A stretch of 41,094 bases of DNA from an uncultured Eubacterium sp. (GCA_934358495.1 CAKRKO010000013.1:1-41094); one strand, 5' to 3'; numbered from the stretch's first letter, positions 16,477-25,769 are shown. The notes: generated by a model from the sequence alone, not told the origin. A program made the numbers and translations.

Positions 16477-16515
16477 AAAGGAATGTACGATCAAAAGGAT
16501 GGTACGTTCCTTTTT
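16477..16515 (+). terminator. Terminator of the dlt-like operon
   Basis: GGAATGTAC pairs with GTACGTTCC (one G-U), flanked by AAAA/TTTTT so the stem continues into the U tract. Confidence 0.85.
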
Positions 16516-16541
16516 GCTATAAAAAATAGTTTTTCTGATAC

Positions 16542-16570
16542 TTCATTTGAAAGGAGATTAATGGTAAAAT
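16542..16570 (+). promoter_or_regulatory. Possible promoter of the HydS-phosphatase operon
   Basis: Extended -10 TGGTAAAAT (16562-16570) with a weak -35 TTCATT 17 nt upstream. The predicted start near 16577 leaves just enough leader for the GAGGAGG ribosome site (16581-16587). Confidence 0.42.
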
Positions 16571-16595
16571 AAGATTAATAGAGGAGGATAGGGAT

Positions 16596-18299
16596 ATGAA
16601 TGTGATTAACTTTCAGGATGCGAACTGTGCACATTGTTATAAATGCTTAAGAAACTGTGATGTCAAGGCCATCCGAATCAAACAGGGACAGGCGCAGATC
16701 GTAACCGATATGTGTATTTACTGTGGACACTGTATGGAAATCTGTCCGCAGGAGGCAAAAACTTTTGACAGTGATCTGGATTATGTAAAAAATATGTTGA
16801 AGAAAGGCGAACATGTGGTGGTTTCCCTGGATCCGTCCTACCGTGGACTGCTGGATTATGAAGATTCCGGGCAGATTGTAGCGGCATTGCTGCAGCTTGG
16901 TTTTTCCCAGGTGCGTGAGACGGCGGAAGGGGCGGCCATTATCACCCGGGAGTATGTGCGTCTGATGAATGAGGGTGAGATGGACAATATTATTGTGACA
17001 AGCTGTCCGGCAATCGTTTATCTGGTGGAAAAACATTATCCGATGCTGATTCCGTATCTGGCGCCGGTTGTCTCCCCGATGATCGCCCATGGACATTGGA
17101 TCAAAGATCTGATGGGACAGCACACGAAAGTAGTTTTTATCGGACCGTGTGTGGCGAAAAAGATGGAAGCAGAAGCGGATGCAAGAACCCGCGGCTGCGT
17201 GGATGCGGTCATTGAGTTTAATGAGTTACAAAAATGGCTGGATGAGGAAGGTATCGATCTGAAACATTGTGAATCCAGACCATTTGCCAACCAGGATCCG
17301 ATGGTCAATCAGCTTTATCCGGTTACAAACGGTATCATCCGTGCGGTGGATGTCTGTGGTGCACCGGGTACTTATAAGAAACTGATGGTCAGCAGTATCA
17401 AGAGCTGCAGAGAGTTTTTACATAGTATGAAACGAGGCTACATTGATCACTGTTTTGTAGAACTGAACCTTTGTGCGGGTGGCTGTGTGAACGGACCGGG
17501 TGTGGACAAACGTCGTGGATTTCGCTTTAAAGCAACTATGAGCATTGAAAATAATGCGCTGCTGGCGGCACCCCCGGCGTATATCAATTTGCCAAAAGAA
17601 GAACTGGAGCGTACATATGTGCCACGTCAGGTAGTAGATAAAATGCCAACAGAAGCAGAGATTCGGGAGATTTTAAAGACCATTGGAAAGAGCAACAGCA
17701 ATACGGAGTTTAACTGTGGCGCCTGTGGTTACATGACTTGTCGGGAAAAAGCCATTGCGATTTATCAGGGAAAAGCAGAGGCAGCTATGTGCCTGATCCG
17801 TTCTTATGAAAATGCCCGTTCTCAGGCTAATGTTGTTATGGAGACCACACCGAATCTGATCTTTATTTTTGACAAAGAGATGCGGATCAAAGAGTTTAAC
17901 CGACGGGCTGAAGAAGTATTCCACACGACCCGCCAGGAAGCACTGAAAATGTATTTGTTTGAGTTTATTGACACAAAAGATTTTGAGGAAGTATATCGTA
18001 CTCATGAAAATAAACTGCGTGAAAAACGTAAGTGGGATGCTTATAATATGACCATTCTGGAAACCATTGTATACATTCCGGCGTCTGACCGTGTGCTGGC
18101 TATCATTGAGGACGTGTCAGCGGAGGAGAAATGGGCGGAGCAGCTGCTGGAGCAGAAACTCAATACGGTAAAAATGGCGCAGTCCGTTATAGAAAAACAG
18201 ATGACGACGGCACAGGAAATTGCCGGTCTGCTTGGAGAAACGACAGCGGAGACGAAGGCAATTCTGACAAAGCTGCGTGATACGCTGCTGGAAAGCTAG
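16596..18299 (+). CDS. Sensory [FeFe]-hydrogenase HydS with PAS domain (group C)
   Basis: A 567-residue protein: two [4Fe-4S] motifs (C11, C14, C17, C21; C40, C43, C46, C50), an H-cluster domain, an FeS module (F-N-C-G-A-C-G-Y-M-T-C), a PAS domain at about residues 410-510 (T-P-N-L-I-F-I-F-D, I-K-E-F-N-R-R-A-E-E-V-F) and a C-terminal helical segment. H-cluster loops are V-T-S-C-P, G-P-C-V-A-K-K-M-E and E-L-N-L-C-A-G-G-C. The residue before the retained L1 Cys is Ser, not the proton-relay Cys. This is the architecture of group C putative hydrogen sensors, known from Thermotoga and ruminal clostridia. It is followed after 14 bases by a PP2C phosphatase, a probable output. Confidence 0.91.
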   Translation: MNVINFQDANCAHCYKCLRNCDVKAIRIKQGQAQIVTDMCIYCGHCMEICPQEAKTFDSDLDYVKNMLKKGEHVVVSLDPSYRGLLDYEDSGQIVAALLQLGFSQVRETAEGAAIITREYVRLMNEGEMDNIIVTSCPAIVYLVEKHYPMLIPYLAPVVSPMIAHGHWIKDLMGQHTKVVFIGPCVAKKMEAEADARTRGCVDAVIEFNELQKWLDEEGIDLKHCESRPFANQDPMVNQLYPVTNGIIRAVDVCGAPGTYKKLMVSSIKSCREFLHSMKRGYIDHCFVELNLCAGGCVNGPGVDKRRGFRFKATMSIENNALLAAPPAYINLPKEELERTYVPRQVVDKMPTEAEIREILKTIGKSNSNTEFNCGACGYMTCREKAIAIYQGKAEAAMCLIRSYENARSQANVVMETTPNLIFIFDKEMRIKEFNRRAEEVFHTTRQEALKMYLFEFIDTKDFEEVYRTHENKLREKRKWDAYNMTILETIVYIPASDRVLAIIEDVSAEEKWAEQLLEQKLNTVKMAQSVIEKQMTTAQEIAGLLGETTAETKAILTKLRDTLLES

Positions 18300-18313
18300 A
18301 AAGGGGCTGGAAC

Positions 18314-19489
18314 ATGAAACCGATTGCAATTGATATGGAATACAAAAGTCTGAATCATTATGGAGAAGAATTGTGTGGAGACAAAGTAGAGATTGTGGAC
18401 AAGGAAGATTCCAGAATTCTGATCCTGGCTGACGGTATGGGAAGCGGTATCCGGGCAAATATTTTAGCAACTCTGACGTCAAAGATCATTGCAACCATGA
18501 TGTACAATGATATGTCCATTGACGAGGTGGTTGCAACGATTGCGAAAACACTGCCGATTTCTTCTGTGAATGGTGTGGCTTATTCGACATTCAGCATTAT
18601 TCAAGTGTATTATACCGGAGAAATTTATGTGGTGGAGTATGACAATCCGGAGTGTATTCTGGTGCGACAGGGCAAAGTAAAAGCGCTGCCTTTTTCCTAT
18701 CGAAAGATCGAAGGAAAAAAAATCCGGGAATGCCGTTTTCAGACGTTACCTGGAGATGCACTGGCGATCATGAGTGATGGCTGCCTGTATTGTGGAACCG
18801 GAGATATCATGAATTACCGATGGGACTGGAATGCGTTGGCAAACTGCTGTGAATCCTGTGTGGAAAAAACAAGGACAGCTGCGCAGTTGGCAGACATGAT
18901 GAACAGTGTCTGTGCGGATCTGTATGGAGGGATGTGCAGCGATGATACCACCATTGCAGTGGCTCGGATCATGGAAGAAGAGATTGTAAATATTCTGACA
19001 GGACCGCCGTTAGAGAAAAAAGATGACAATCGCATGGTACAGGATTTTATGAAACAGGAAGGCATCAAGATCGTCTCCGGCGGTATCACAAGCCAGATTG
19101 TGGCAAGAGAACTTGGACGACGCCTGATCACTTCCGTTGGCATTCTGGATCCTGAGATTCCTCCAACGGCAAAAATTGAGGGTATCGATCTGGTAACGGA
19201 AGGTGTTCTTACTTTAAATAAAGCAATTGAACTGCTGGAGCGCTATCAGCAGGATGATGTATCCGAAGAATTTTTTGATGAACTGAGCCGGGATAACGGT
19301 GCCACCCGTCTGGCCTGCTATCTGATGGAAAACTGTACAACGGTAAATCTGTTTATCGGAAAAGCAATCAATAAAGACTATACCACCAAAGAATTGCCTT
19401 TTGAGATTTCTGTCCGCCAGAACTTGATCAAACGTTTGCAGAATGTACTGACCGCCATGCATCGAACGGTACATGTGTATTACTATTGA
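18314..19489 (+). CDS. SpoIIE/PP2C-family serine phosphatase, HydS partner
   Basis: A 391-residue protein with an N-terminal PP2C (SpoIIE-type) domain: I-L-A-D-G-M-G-S-G supplies the first metal Asp, then G-V-A-Y-S-T-F-S, I-M-S-D-G-C, and C-S-D-D-T-T-I-A-V for the second metal site. These metal-binding residues suggest an active Ser/Thr phosphatase. The remaining ~150 residues form a separate domain of unrecognised type (I-V-S-G-G-I-T-S-Q-I-V-A). SpoIIE-type enzymes commonly dephosphorylate anti-sigma antagonist proteins. Directly downstream of HydS, it is the likely effector of hydrogen or redox sensing. GAAAGGGG precedes the ATG. No membrane segment is visible. Confidence 0.86.
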   Translation: MKPIAIDMEYKSLNHYGEELCGDKVEIVDKEDSRILILADGMGSGIRANILATLTSKIIATMMYNDMSIDEVVATIAKTLPISSVNGVAYSTFSIIQVYYTGEIYVVEYDNPECILVRQGKVKALPFSYRKIEGKKIRECRFQTLPGDALAIMSDGCLYCGTGDIMNYRWDWNALANCCESCVEKTRTAAQLADMMNSVCADLYGGMCSDDTTIAVARIMEEEIVNILTGPPLEKKDDNRMVQDFMKQEGIKIVSGGITSQIVARELGRRLITSVGILDPEIPPTAKIEGIDLVTEGVLTLNKAIELLERYQQDDVSEEFFDELSRDNGATRLACYLMENCTTVNLFIGKAINKDYTTKELPFEISVRQNLIKRLQNVLTAMHRTVHVYYY

Positions 19490-19515
19490 AAAAAGAAAGC
19501 AAGGTGTGTTATACT
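19486..19515 (+). promoter_or_regulatory. Promoter of miaB
   Basis: -35 TTGAAA overlaps the stop of the phosphatase gene; 18-nt spacer; extended -10 TGTTATACT (-10 TATACT at 19510-19515). The leader is about 60 nt. Confidence 0.62.
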
Positions 19516-19581
19516 AATTCAGTTCATGATTACGGAACGTTTGTTCTTTCGTGAAGAATATCAATAGATAAGGAAAAATAT

Positions 19582-21027
19582 ATGCAAATAGAACATTTTA
19601 TTAATCAGATTGACCTGACACTGGATCCGCCGGCGGAGGAGCCGCTGCGCCAGTATTATTTCATTGCAAAGGCCCGCATGCTGGTGTCGCAGATGGAGAA
19701 AGAGGCTGGCAGAAAGATGACGTTTTGTGTCAATACCTTTGGTTGTCAGATGAACGCCCGAGACTCCGAAAAATTATGCGGCATCTTAACTGCCATCGGA
19801 TATCAGGAGTCCGTATCCGAGGATGCGGATTTTGTTATTTACAATACATGTACTGTCCGTGAAAATGCAAACAATAAAGTATACGGACGTCTTGGTTACC
19901 TGCATGGATATAAGAAGAAAAATCCGCATATGATGATCGCACTTTGCGGATGTATGATGCAGGAAGAAAAAGTAGTAGAAAAGATTAAACAGAGCTATCG
20001 TTTTGTAGATTTGATTTTTGGTACACATAATATTTTCAAATTTGCGGAACTTCTGGTGCAGTCCATTGAGAATAAAAAGATGGTTGTTGATGTGTGGGAA
20101 AATACAGACCAGATCGTGGAGCAGCTGCCGAATGAGCGTAAATTCCGTTTCAAGAGCGGTGTAAACATCATGTTTGGCTGCAACAATTTCTGCAGTTACT
20201 GTATTGTTCCGTATGTAAGAGGACGGGAGCGAAGCAGAGAGCCACGCGAGATCATCCGTGAGATCGAGAACTTCGTAGCAGATGGTGTTGTGGAAGTTAT
20301 GCTTCTGGGACAGAATGTCAATTCCTATGGAAAGAACCTGGATCAGCCTGTCACTTTTGCACAGCTTTTAGAGCAGATCGAGCAGATTGAGGGACTGGAG
20401 CGTATCCGTTTCATGACTTCTCATCCGAAGGACCTTTCCGATGAGCTGATCGAAGTAATGGCAAAATCAAAGAAAATCTGCAGACACCTGCATTTACCAT
20501 TGCAGTCCGGCAGCAGTCGTCTGTTAAAAATTATGAACCGTCATTATGATAAAGAGCAGTATCTGACTTTGGTGGATAAAATCCGCGCAGCGATTCCGGA
20601 TATTGCACTGACTACAGATATCATTGTCGGATTTCCGGGTGAGACCGAGGAAGATTTTGAGGAAACGATGGACGTGGTACGTAAAGTGCGTTATGACAGC
20701 GCATTTACGTTTATTTATTCCAAACGTACCGGTACACCGGCAGCAAAAATGGAAGATCAGGTGCCAGAAGATGTGGTAAAGGAACGTTTTGACCGTCTGT
20801 TAAAGGAAGTACAGGAGATTGCGGCAGAGAAAACCGCACGCCTGACCGGTCAGGTGCAGGATGTACTGGTAGAGAGTGTCAACCATCAGGATGACAGTCT
20901 GCTCACAGGACGACTTGGCAACAACAGCGTGGTACATTTCCCAGGCGAAAAAGAACTGATCGGACAGATCATACCGGTACGTCTGGATGAATGTAAAGGG
21001 TTCTATTACATCGGAAGCAGGGCATAA
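19582..21027 (+). CDS. miaB: tRNA (ms2i6A37) methylthiotransferase MiaB
   Basis: Radical-SAM enzyme that adds the methylthio group to i6A37 of tRNAs reading UNN codons. Domains in order: an extra N-terminal stretch typical of the clostridial form, UPF0004 domain (N-T-F-G-C-Q-M-N, N-T-C-T-V-R-E-N-A, L-C-G-C-M-M-Q), radical SAM site C-N-N-F-C-S-Y-C, and a C-terminal TRAM domain ending in V-R-L-D-E-C-K-G-F-Y-Y-I-G. All six cluster cysteines are present. The 481 aa length is normal for this clade. It probably shares a transcript with the NusG-II gene two bases downstream. Confidence 0.95.
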   Translation: MQIEHFINQIDLTLDPPAEEPLRQYYFIAKARMLVSQMEKEAGRKMTFCVNTFGCQMNARDSEKLCGILTAIGYQESVSEDADFVIYNTCTVRENANNKVYGRLGYLHGYKKKNPHMMIALCGCMMQEEKVVEKIKQSYRFVDLIFGTHNIFKFAELLVQSIENKKMVVDVWENTDQIVEQLPNERKFRFKSGVNIMFGCNNFCSYCIVPYVRGRERSREPREIIREIENFVADGVVEVMLLGQNVNSYGKNLDQPVTFAQLLEQIEQIEGLERIRFMTSHPKDLSDELIEVMAKSKKICRHLHLPLQSGSSRLLKIMNRHYDKEQYLTLVDKIRAAIPDIALTTDIIVGFPGETEEDFEETMDVVRKVRYDSAFTFIYSKRTGTPAAKMEDQVPEDVVKERFDRLLKEVQEIAAEKTARLTGQVQDVLVESVNHQDDSLLTGRLGNNSVVHFPGEKELIGQIIPVRLDECKGFYYIGSRA

Positions 21028-21029
21028 GA

Positions 21030-21425
21030 ATGGACAAAAAAATCGGTAAAAAAGAGATTTTATTACTGGTCATTATCTTTGTGGTGGCAGTGATCGGGTA
21101 TTTTTTGTTTCAGAGGATGCAGAGTACACCCGGCGGACAGGTCAAAGTGACAGTAGACGGAACGGTGTATGGCACATATGACCTGCATACGACAGGAGAA
21201 AAAGCGCAGAAAATCGAGATAAAAAGCTCGGATGGAACGGTGACAAATACTCTTGTGATTGAAAATGGAAAAGCAGATATGATCTCCGCGGATTGCCCGG
21301 ATAAACTCTGCGTAAATCAGCATGCAATCTCCTCCAACGGGGAGACCATTGTATGCCTGCCAAATAAAGTTGTAGTGGAAGTGGAAGACGGGGAAGAAAC
21401 CCAGTTTGACACTCAGACGAAATAA
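21030..21425 (+). CDS. Membrane-anchored NusG domain II protein
   Basis: A 131-residue protein with a short cytosolic start, one hydrophobic helix (residues about 10-27) and an extracytoplasmic NusG_II domain containing D-C-P-D-K-L-C-V and I-V-C-L-P-N-K-V-V-V-E-V. Despite the name it has no NGN or KOW domain and is not a transcription factor. The function of the family is unknown; it is common in clostridia. The C-P-D-K-L-C pair could form a disulphide or bind metal. It lies two bases after miaB, and a 116-nt gap without a gene separates it from ruvA. Confidence 0.85.
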   Translation: MDKKIGKKEILLLVIIFVVAVIGYFLFQRMQSTPGGQVKVTVDGTVYGTYDLHTTGEKAQKIEIKSSDGTVTNTLVIENGKADMISADCPDKLCVNQHAISSNGETIVCLPNKVVVEVEDGEETQFDTQTK

Positions 21426-21541
21426 TAGAACAAGAGAAAAACAAAGAAGCATTTTTGAAAACAGATCAGCGATAAATGATATCAGAGTGAGACATGAAAG
21501 CTGATTGGAAAATGAATTGCTTCTAAATAATGGAGTTTTTG

Positions 21542-22159
21542 ATGTATTCATATATAAAAGGAACGTTAGAAGAAGTAAGTGAAAACCTGATCGTCGTGGA
21601 AAATAACGGTATTGGATACAATATCCGTATTTCAGCCCGGATGCTGGATGCACTTCCGGCCCGGGGCGAACAGGTCAAAATCTATACCTATCTGTATGTG
21701 AAAGAAGATGCCTTTTCCCTGTTTGGTTTTCCAAGCAGAGACGAGCTGGAAATGTTTAAATTGCTGATCAATGTCAGCGGGATCGGTCCAAAAGGCGGAC
21801 TGGCAGTTTTATCTGTATTGTCTGCAAATGATCTGCGTTTTGCCATCGTGGCAGAAGATGCCAAGACCATTTCAAAGGCACCGGGCATCGGAAGCAAGAC
21901 AGCAAAACGTCTGATCATTGAACTGAAGGATAAAATTGATCTGGAAGCAGCCATTGAGACCGGATTTGAGGAGATGGAGACATCGGCAGCAGGTGGAAGC
22001 AGCAACAACCGTATCCGCAAAGAAGCGTCAGAAGCACTTGTGGCACTGGGATATAGCGCGACAGAAGCATCTAAAGTGCTTTCAGGTATCGAGATTACAG
22101 AAGATGATGACGTGGAAAGCGTATTGAAGGCAGCATTGAAAAATATGGCATTATTTTAA
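21542..22159 (+). CDS. ruvA: Holliday junction DNA helicase subunit RuvA
   Basis: DNA-binding subunit that targets RuvB motors to four-way junctions. It begins M-Y-S-Y-I-K-G-T-L as expected; the N-terminal OB fold is followed by helix-hairpin-helix motifs (V-S-G-I-G-P-K-G and A-P-G-I-G-S-K-T-A-K-R), an acidic linker and the C-terminal domain (E-A-S-E-A-L-V-A-L-G-Y) that contacts RuvB. At 205 residues it is full length. The start at 21542 has GGAG six bases upstream; an ATG at 21530 lies before that site. Followed by ruvB. Confidence 0.96.
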   Translation: MYSYIKGTLEEVSENLIVVENNGIGYNIRISARMLDALPARGEQVKIYTYLYVKEDAFSLFGFPSRDELEMFKLLINVSGIGPKGGLAVLSVLSANDLRFAIVAEDAKTISKAPGIGSKTAKRLIIELKDKIDLEAAIETGFEEMETSAAGGSSNNRIRKEASEALVALGYSATEASKVLSGIEITEDDDVESVLKAALKNMALF

Positions 22160-22173
22160 GAGCGAGGAAGTTC

Positions 22174-23166
22174 ATGGAGAAACGAGTCATTTCGACACAG
22201 ATCCAGGAAGAGGATATGCAGACAGAATTCAGCCTGCGTCCCCTGTCACTGGAAGAATATGTCGGACAGGAAAAAATAAAAGGCACCCTGCGTGTCTATA
22301 TCGAGGCGGCGCGGCAGAGACAGGAACCGTTAGATCACGTACTGTTTTATGGACCGCCGGGACTTGGAAAGACTACACTTTCCGGTATTATCGCTAATGA
22401 AATGGGTGTACATATGAAGATTACTTCTGGTCCGGCCATTGCAAAGCCGGGAGAAATGGCATCGATTTTAAGCAATTTACAGGAAAATGATATTTTATTT
22501 GTGGATGAGATTCACCGTCTGAACCGTCAGGTGGAAGAGGTGTTGTATCCGGCCATGGAAGATTATGCCATTGACATCATGATTGGCAAGGGGGCGTCCG
22601 CCCGTTCCATTCGACTGGATCTGCCGAAATTTACACTGGTTGGTGCGACTACCCGTGCAGGACTGCTTTCCGCACCGTTGAGAGATCGTTTTGGCGTGAT
22701 CCAGCATCTGGAGTTTTATACTCCGGAGGAGTTGCAGACAATCATCGTACAGTCTGCAAAGAAACTTAGTGTGGAGATTGAGCCGGAAGGTGCTGCAGAA
22801 CTGGCAAAACGTTCCAGAGGAACGCCGCGACTGGCGAACCGCCTGTTGAAACGTGTCCGTGATTTTGCTCAGGTAAAATACGATGGAGTGATCACGAAGG
22901 AAGTTGCTTCCTTTGCGCTGGATTTGTTGGAAGTGGATCGTTGTGGTCTGGATAAAAATGACCGGTTGATCCTGCTGACTATTATTCAGAAATTTGGCGG
23001 CGGTCCGGTGGGACTTGAGACACTGGCGGCAGCGGTCGGCGAAGATTCCGGAACCATCGAGGATGTGTATGAACCATATCTGGTAAAAAACGGATTTCTG
23101 AACCGTACACCTAAAGGTCGCGTGGCGACAGCACTGGCCATCGAACATTTCAACGAAAATAATTAA
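22174..23166 (+). CDS. ruvB: Holliday junction branch-migration ATPase RuvB
   Basis: AAA+ motor for branch migration with RuvA. L-R-P-L-S-L-E-E-Y-V-G-Q near the start, Walker A Y-G-P-P-G-L-G-K-T-T, Walker B V-D-E-I-H-R-L-N, sensor 1 V-G-A-T-T-R-A-G, sensor 2 G-T-P-R-L-A-N-R-L and the C-terminal winged helix (G-F-L-N-R-T-P-K-G-R). The 330 aa length is standard. It follows ruvA with 14 bases between, a GAGGAAG site upstream. About 80 bases without a gene separate it from zapA. Confidence 0.97.
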   Translation: MEKRVISTQIQEEDMQTEFSLRPLSLEEYVGQEKIKGTLRVYIEAARQRQEPLDHVLFYGPPGLGKTTLSGIIANEMGVHMKITSGPAIAKPGEMASILSNLQENDILFVDEIHRLNRQVEEVLYPAMEDYAIDIMIGKGASARSIRLDLPKFTLVGATTRAGLLSAPLRDRFGVIQHLEFYTPEELQTIIVQSAKKLSVEIEPEGAAELAKRSRGTPRLANRLLKRVRDFAQVKYDGVITKEVASFALDLLEVDRCGLDKNDRLILLTIIQKFGGGPVGLETLAAAVGEDSGTIEDVYEPYLVKNGFLNRTPKGRVATALAIEHFNENN

Positions 23167-23244
23167 TAATAAAAGCAGAACATATATCTCTGCTTAAGAC
23201 TGATTTTGTGATCACAGACAGAAACTGTGAAAAGAGGAAGCAAA

Positions 23245-23580
23245 ATGACAAAGAAATCTATGGTACAGGTTGTAATCGGTGGAAAAATCCTGACAATGGG
23301 CGGTTACGACGATGAGACCCATATTCAGAAAATTGCATCCTGCGTCAATCGTGTGATGCAGCAGATGGAGGAAGCGGATGAATATCGCTGTCTGCCGTCG
23401 GATCTGAAACCTGTATTTATTCATATCAATATCGCGGATGAACTTGTGACAGCCCAGGAACAGATTGAGCAGCTGGAACAGGATCTGCGCCAGAAAGAAA
23501 ACGAACTGGCAGAACTGAAACAGGAACTGGCAGAGACAGAAGTAAAACTTGAAAAACTGGAAGGACATAAAAAACGATGA
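23245..23580 (+). CDS. zapA: Cell division protein ZapA
   Basis: Small FtsZ-ring protein, 111 residues. The N-terminal globular part (V-Q-V-V-I-G-G-K-I-L-T, G-Y-D-D-E-T-H-I-Q-K-I-A) is followed by a long C-terminal coiled coil rich in Glu, Gln and Leu, as in Firmicute ZapA. The start at 23245 has AGAGGAAG upstream and gives M-T-K-K-S; an in-frame GTG at 23227 is less suited. Its stop overlaps the next start as ATGA. Confidence 0.87.
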   Translation: MTKKSMVQVVIGGKILTMGGYDDETHIQKIASCVNRVMQQMEEADEYRCLPSDLKPVFIHINIADELVTAQEQIEQLEQDLRQKENELAELKQELAETEVKLEKLEGHKKR

Positions 23581-25769
23581 AGCATGAACTGTTAGCGCCG
23601 GCAGGCTCACTGGAAATTTGTAAAGCAGTTATGAATGCTGGAGCAGATGCGGTATATCTGGGTGGAGATAAATTTGGTGCCCGTGCCTTTGCAAAGAATT
23701 TTAGCCAGGATGACCTGAAAGAGGCACTGGATTTTGCACATATGCGGGGAAAAAAGATTTTTCTTACCGTCAATACCTTATTGAAAAATAAAGAAATCGG
23801 GACAGAACTGTTTTCCTATCTGCAGCCGCTCTATGAATATGGCCTGGATGCAGTGATCGTACAGGATTATGGTGTTTTTCAGTTTATCCGCAGAAATTTC
23901 CCGGATCTTGCACTGCATGCAAGTACCCAGATGTCGGTATCCAATGTAGCCGGAGCAAAATTTCTGATGAAGCACGGTGCAGAGCGAATTGTAACTGCCC
24001 GTGAGTTGTCCAGTGCGGAGATCCGCCGGATTTATGATGAGACAGGCGTGGAGATTGAAAGTTTTATCCACGGAGCGCTCTGCTATTGTTATTCCGGTCA
24101 GTGTCTGATGAGCAGTATGCTTGGCGGACGGAGTGGAAACCGTGGCCGTTGTGCACAGCCTTGCCGATTGGCTTATCAGGTGACGAATGCCCGTGGCAAT
24201 CTGTTACATAAAAAAGAAAAATATCCGTTGAGTCCAAAAGACCTGTGTACCATCGAATTACTTCCTGAATTATGTGAAAGCGGTATTTATTCTTTCAAAA
24301 TTGAGGGAAGAATGAAAAAACTTGAGTACGCAGCCGGGGTTACATCGATTTATCGTAAATATCTGGATTTGTATGAGGAATCACCGGAATCTTATAAAGT
24401 AGAGGAAGCGGATATAGAACGTCTGCTTTTACTCGGAAACCGAAACGGATTTACAAAAGGCTACTATGAGATGCGAAACGGACGTTCCATGATGACGTTG
24501 ACGGATTCTTCTCACAGCAGCAACGATGCAAAAATGGCCTATCAGCCGGAAGCGGAACGGAAACTTCCGGTGCGGATGCAGGCTGTATTTCATGCGGATC
24601 AGCCGATGGAGTTATCCGTGACACTTATGGATGGCGAAACAAATACATCGGAAGTTACCGTGACCGGAGTCTGTCCGGGTCTGGCTCAAAACCGCCCATT
24701 ATCCCGGGAAGAACTGGAAAAGAGACTGCGCAAGACCGGAGATACACCATTTGAGGCGGCAGAACTGGAAATCAGTCTGGAGGATGGGCTGTTTGTTCCA
24801 GTGGGACAGTTAAATGAACTGCGCAGAAGTGCATTAGAACAGTTACAGGATCAGCTGTTGGAACAGGGACGAAGAAAAGCACCTGCAAAGCAGCAGGAAA
24901 ATCCGTATGAATTTCAAAGCGCAGCATCAGAAACCGAAGATGGAAAGCCACTGTTAAATGTGTGGATTTCTTCGACAAAACATCTTCCGATGCTGTTGCA
25001 GAATCCAAGTGTTGGAATGATCACACTGGAGGACTGTGGAACAGAACAGCACCTTGTGGAGCAAATCCATCAGGCAGGAAAGCAGGCAGGCTTTGCGTTC
25101 CCTTATGTTCTGCGTGAAAATTCCGAGGGAATGTTGCAGAAAGCAGCTGCAGATTTACAGATTTTTGACAAAATCTGGGTGCGCAGTTATGACGGCATCG
25201 GATTTGCAGAAGAAACTCTTGGAATTCCAACAGAAAAACTGGCGCTGGATGCAGGATTGTATGTGTTTTCCAATGAGGCAGCCGCAGATTTTCTGACAGA
25301 CGGATTTGCCGGCTATACAGTATCTCAGGAGCTGAACAGCAAAGAACTGATGCATATGCAAAATGAACAGGCGGAGCTGATGCTTTATGGTTATGTGCCA
25401 CTGATGATATCTGCACAGTGTGTATACAAAAATTATGCATTCTGTATCAAAGAAAAGCATGGCGCAGGAGCACAAAATGAGCATTTGTACCTGAATGACC
25501 GTTATCAGAAGCAGTTTGAAGTGGTGCGTAACTGCAGACACTGCTATAACGTGATCTATAACAGTCAGCCGACCAGCCTGTTTCATCAGACGAAAACCAT
25601 CCGCAATCTGGATTTTTCTTCCTATCGGATCGTATTCCGAAATGAGAGCGAGCGGAAGATGCAGGAAATTCTGGATCAGTATGCGGATGCCTTTATCGGT
25701 GGTAAAGAGGTTTCGGCACCAAAAGAGGGAACCTTTACTAACGGGCATTTTCGAAGAGGCGTTGACTGA
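23577..25769 (+). CDS. U32 family protein with DUF3656-type C-terminus (RlhA-like)
   Basis: A 730-residue protein. The N-terminal half is the U32 domain: E-L-L-A-P-A-G-S-L-E, A-D-A-V-Y-L-G-G, and the signature F-I-H-G-A-L-C-Y-C-Y-S-G-Q-C followed by G-R-C-A-Q-P-C. The Cys set resembles Fe-S-binding tRNA/rRNA hydroxylation proteins. The longer C-terminal half matches the layout of U32 proteins with DUF3656, like E. coli RlhA, which hydroxylates 23S rRNA C2501. Whether this enzyme has the same target is inference. It overlaps zapA by four bases, a combination often seen in clostridia. Confidence 0.86.
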   Translation: MKHELLAPAGSLEICKAVMNAGADAVYLGGDKFGARAFAKNFSQDDLKEALDFAHMRGKKIFLTVNTLLKNKEIGTELFSYLQPLYEYGLDAVIVQDYGVFQFIRRNFPDLALHASTQMSVSNVAGAKFLMKHGAERIVTARELSSAEIRRIYDETGVEIESFIHGALCYCYSGQCLMSSMLGGRSGNRGRCAQPCRLAYQVTNARGNLLHKKEKYPLSPKDLCTIELLPELCESGIYSFKIEGRMKKLEYAAGVTSIYRKYLDLYEESPESYKVEEADIERLLLLGNRNGFTKGYYEMRNGRSMMTLTDSSHSSNDAKMAYQPEAERKLPVRMQAVFHADQPMELSVTLMDGETNTSEVTVTGVCPGLAQNRPLSREELEKRLRKTGDTPFEAAELEISLEDGLFVPVGQLNELRRSALEQLQDQLLEQGRRKAPAKQQENPYEFQSAASETEDGKPLLNVWISSTKHLPMLLQNPSVGMITLEDCGTEQHLVEQIHQAGKQAGFAFPYVLRENSEGMLQKAAADLQIFDKIWVRSYDGIGFAEETLGIPTEKLALDAGLYVFSNEAAADFLTDGFAGYTVSQELNSKELMHMQNEQAELMLYGYVPLMISAQCVYKNYAFCIKEKHGAGAQNEHLYLNDRYQKQFEVVRNCRHCYNVIYNSQPTSLFHQTKTIRNLDFSSYRIVFRNESERKMQEILDQYADAFIGGKEVSAPKEGTFTNGHFRRGVD

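Noticed and set aside
23207..23216. TGTGATCACA palindrome before zapA, reminiscent of a CRP/FNR site
   Set aside because: Ten bases only, no flanking symmetry and no promoter at a suitable distance; a short palindrome can occur by chance.
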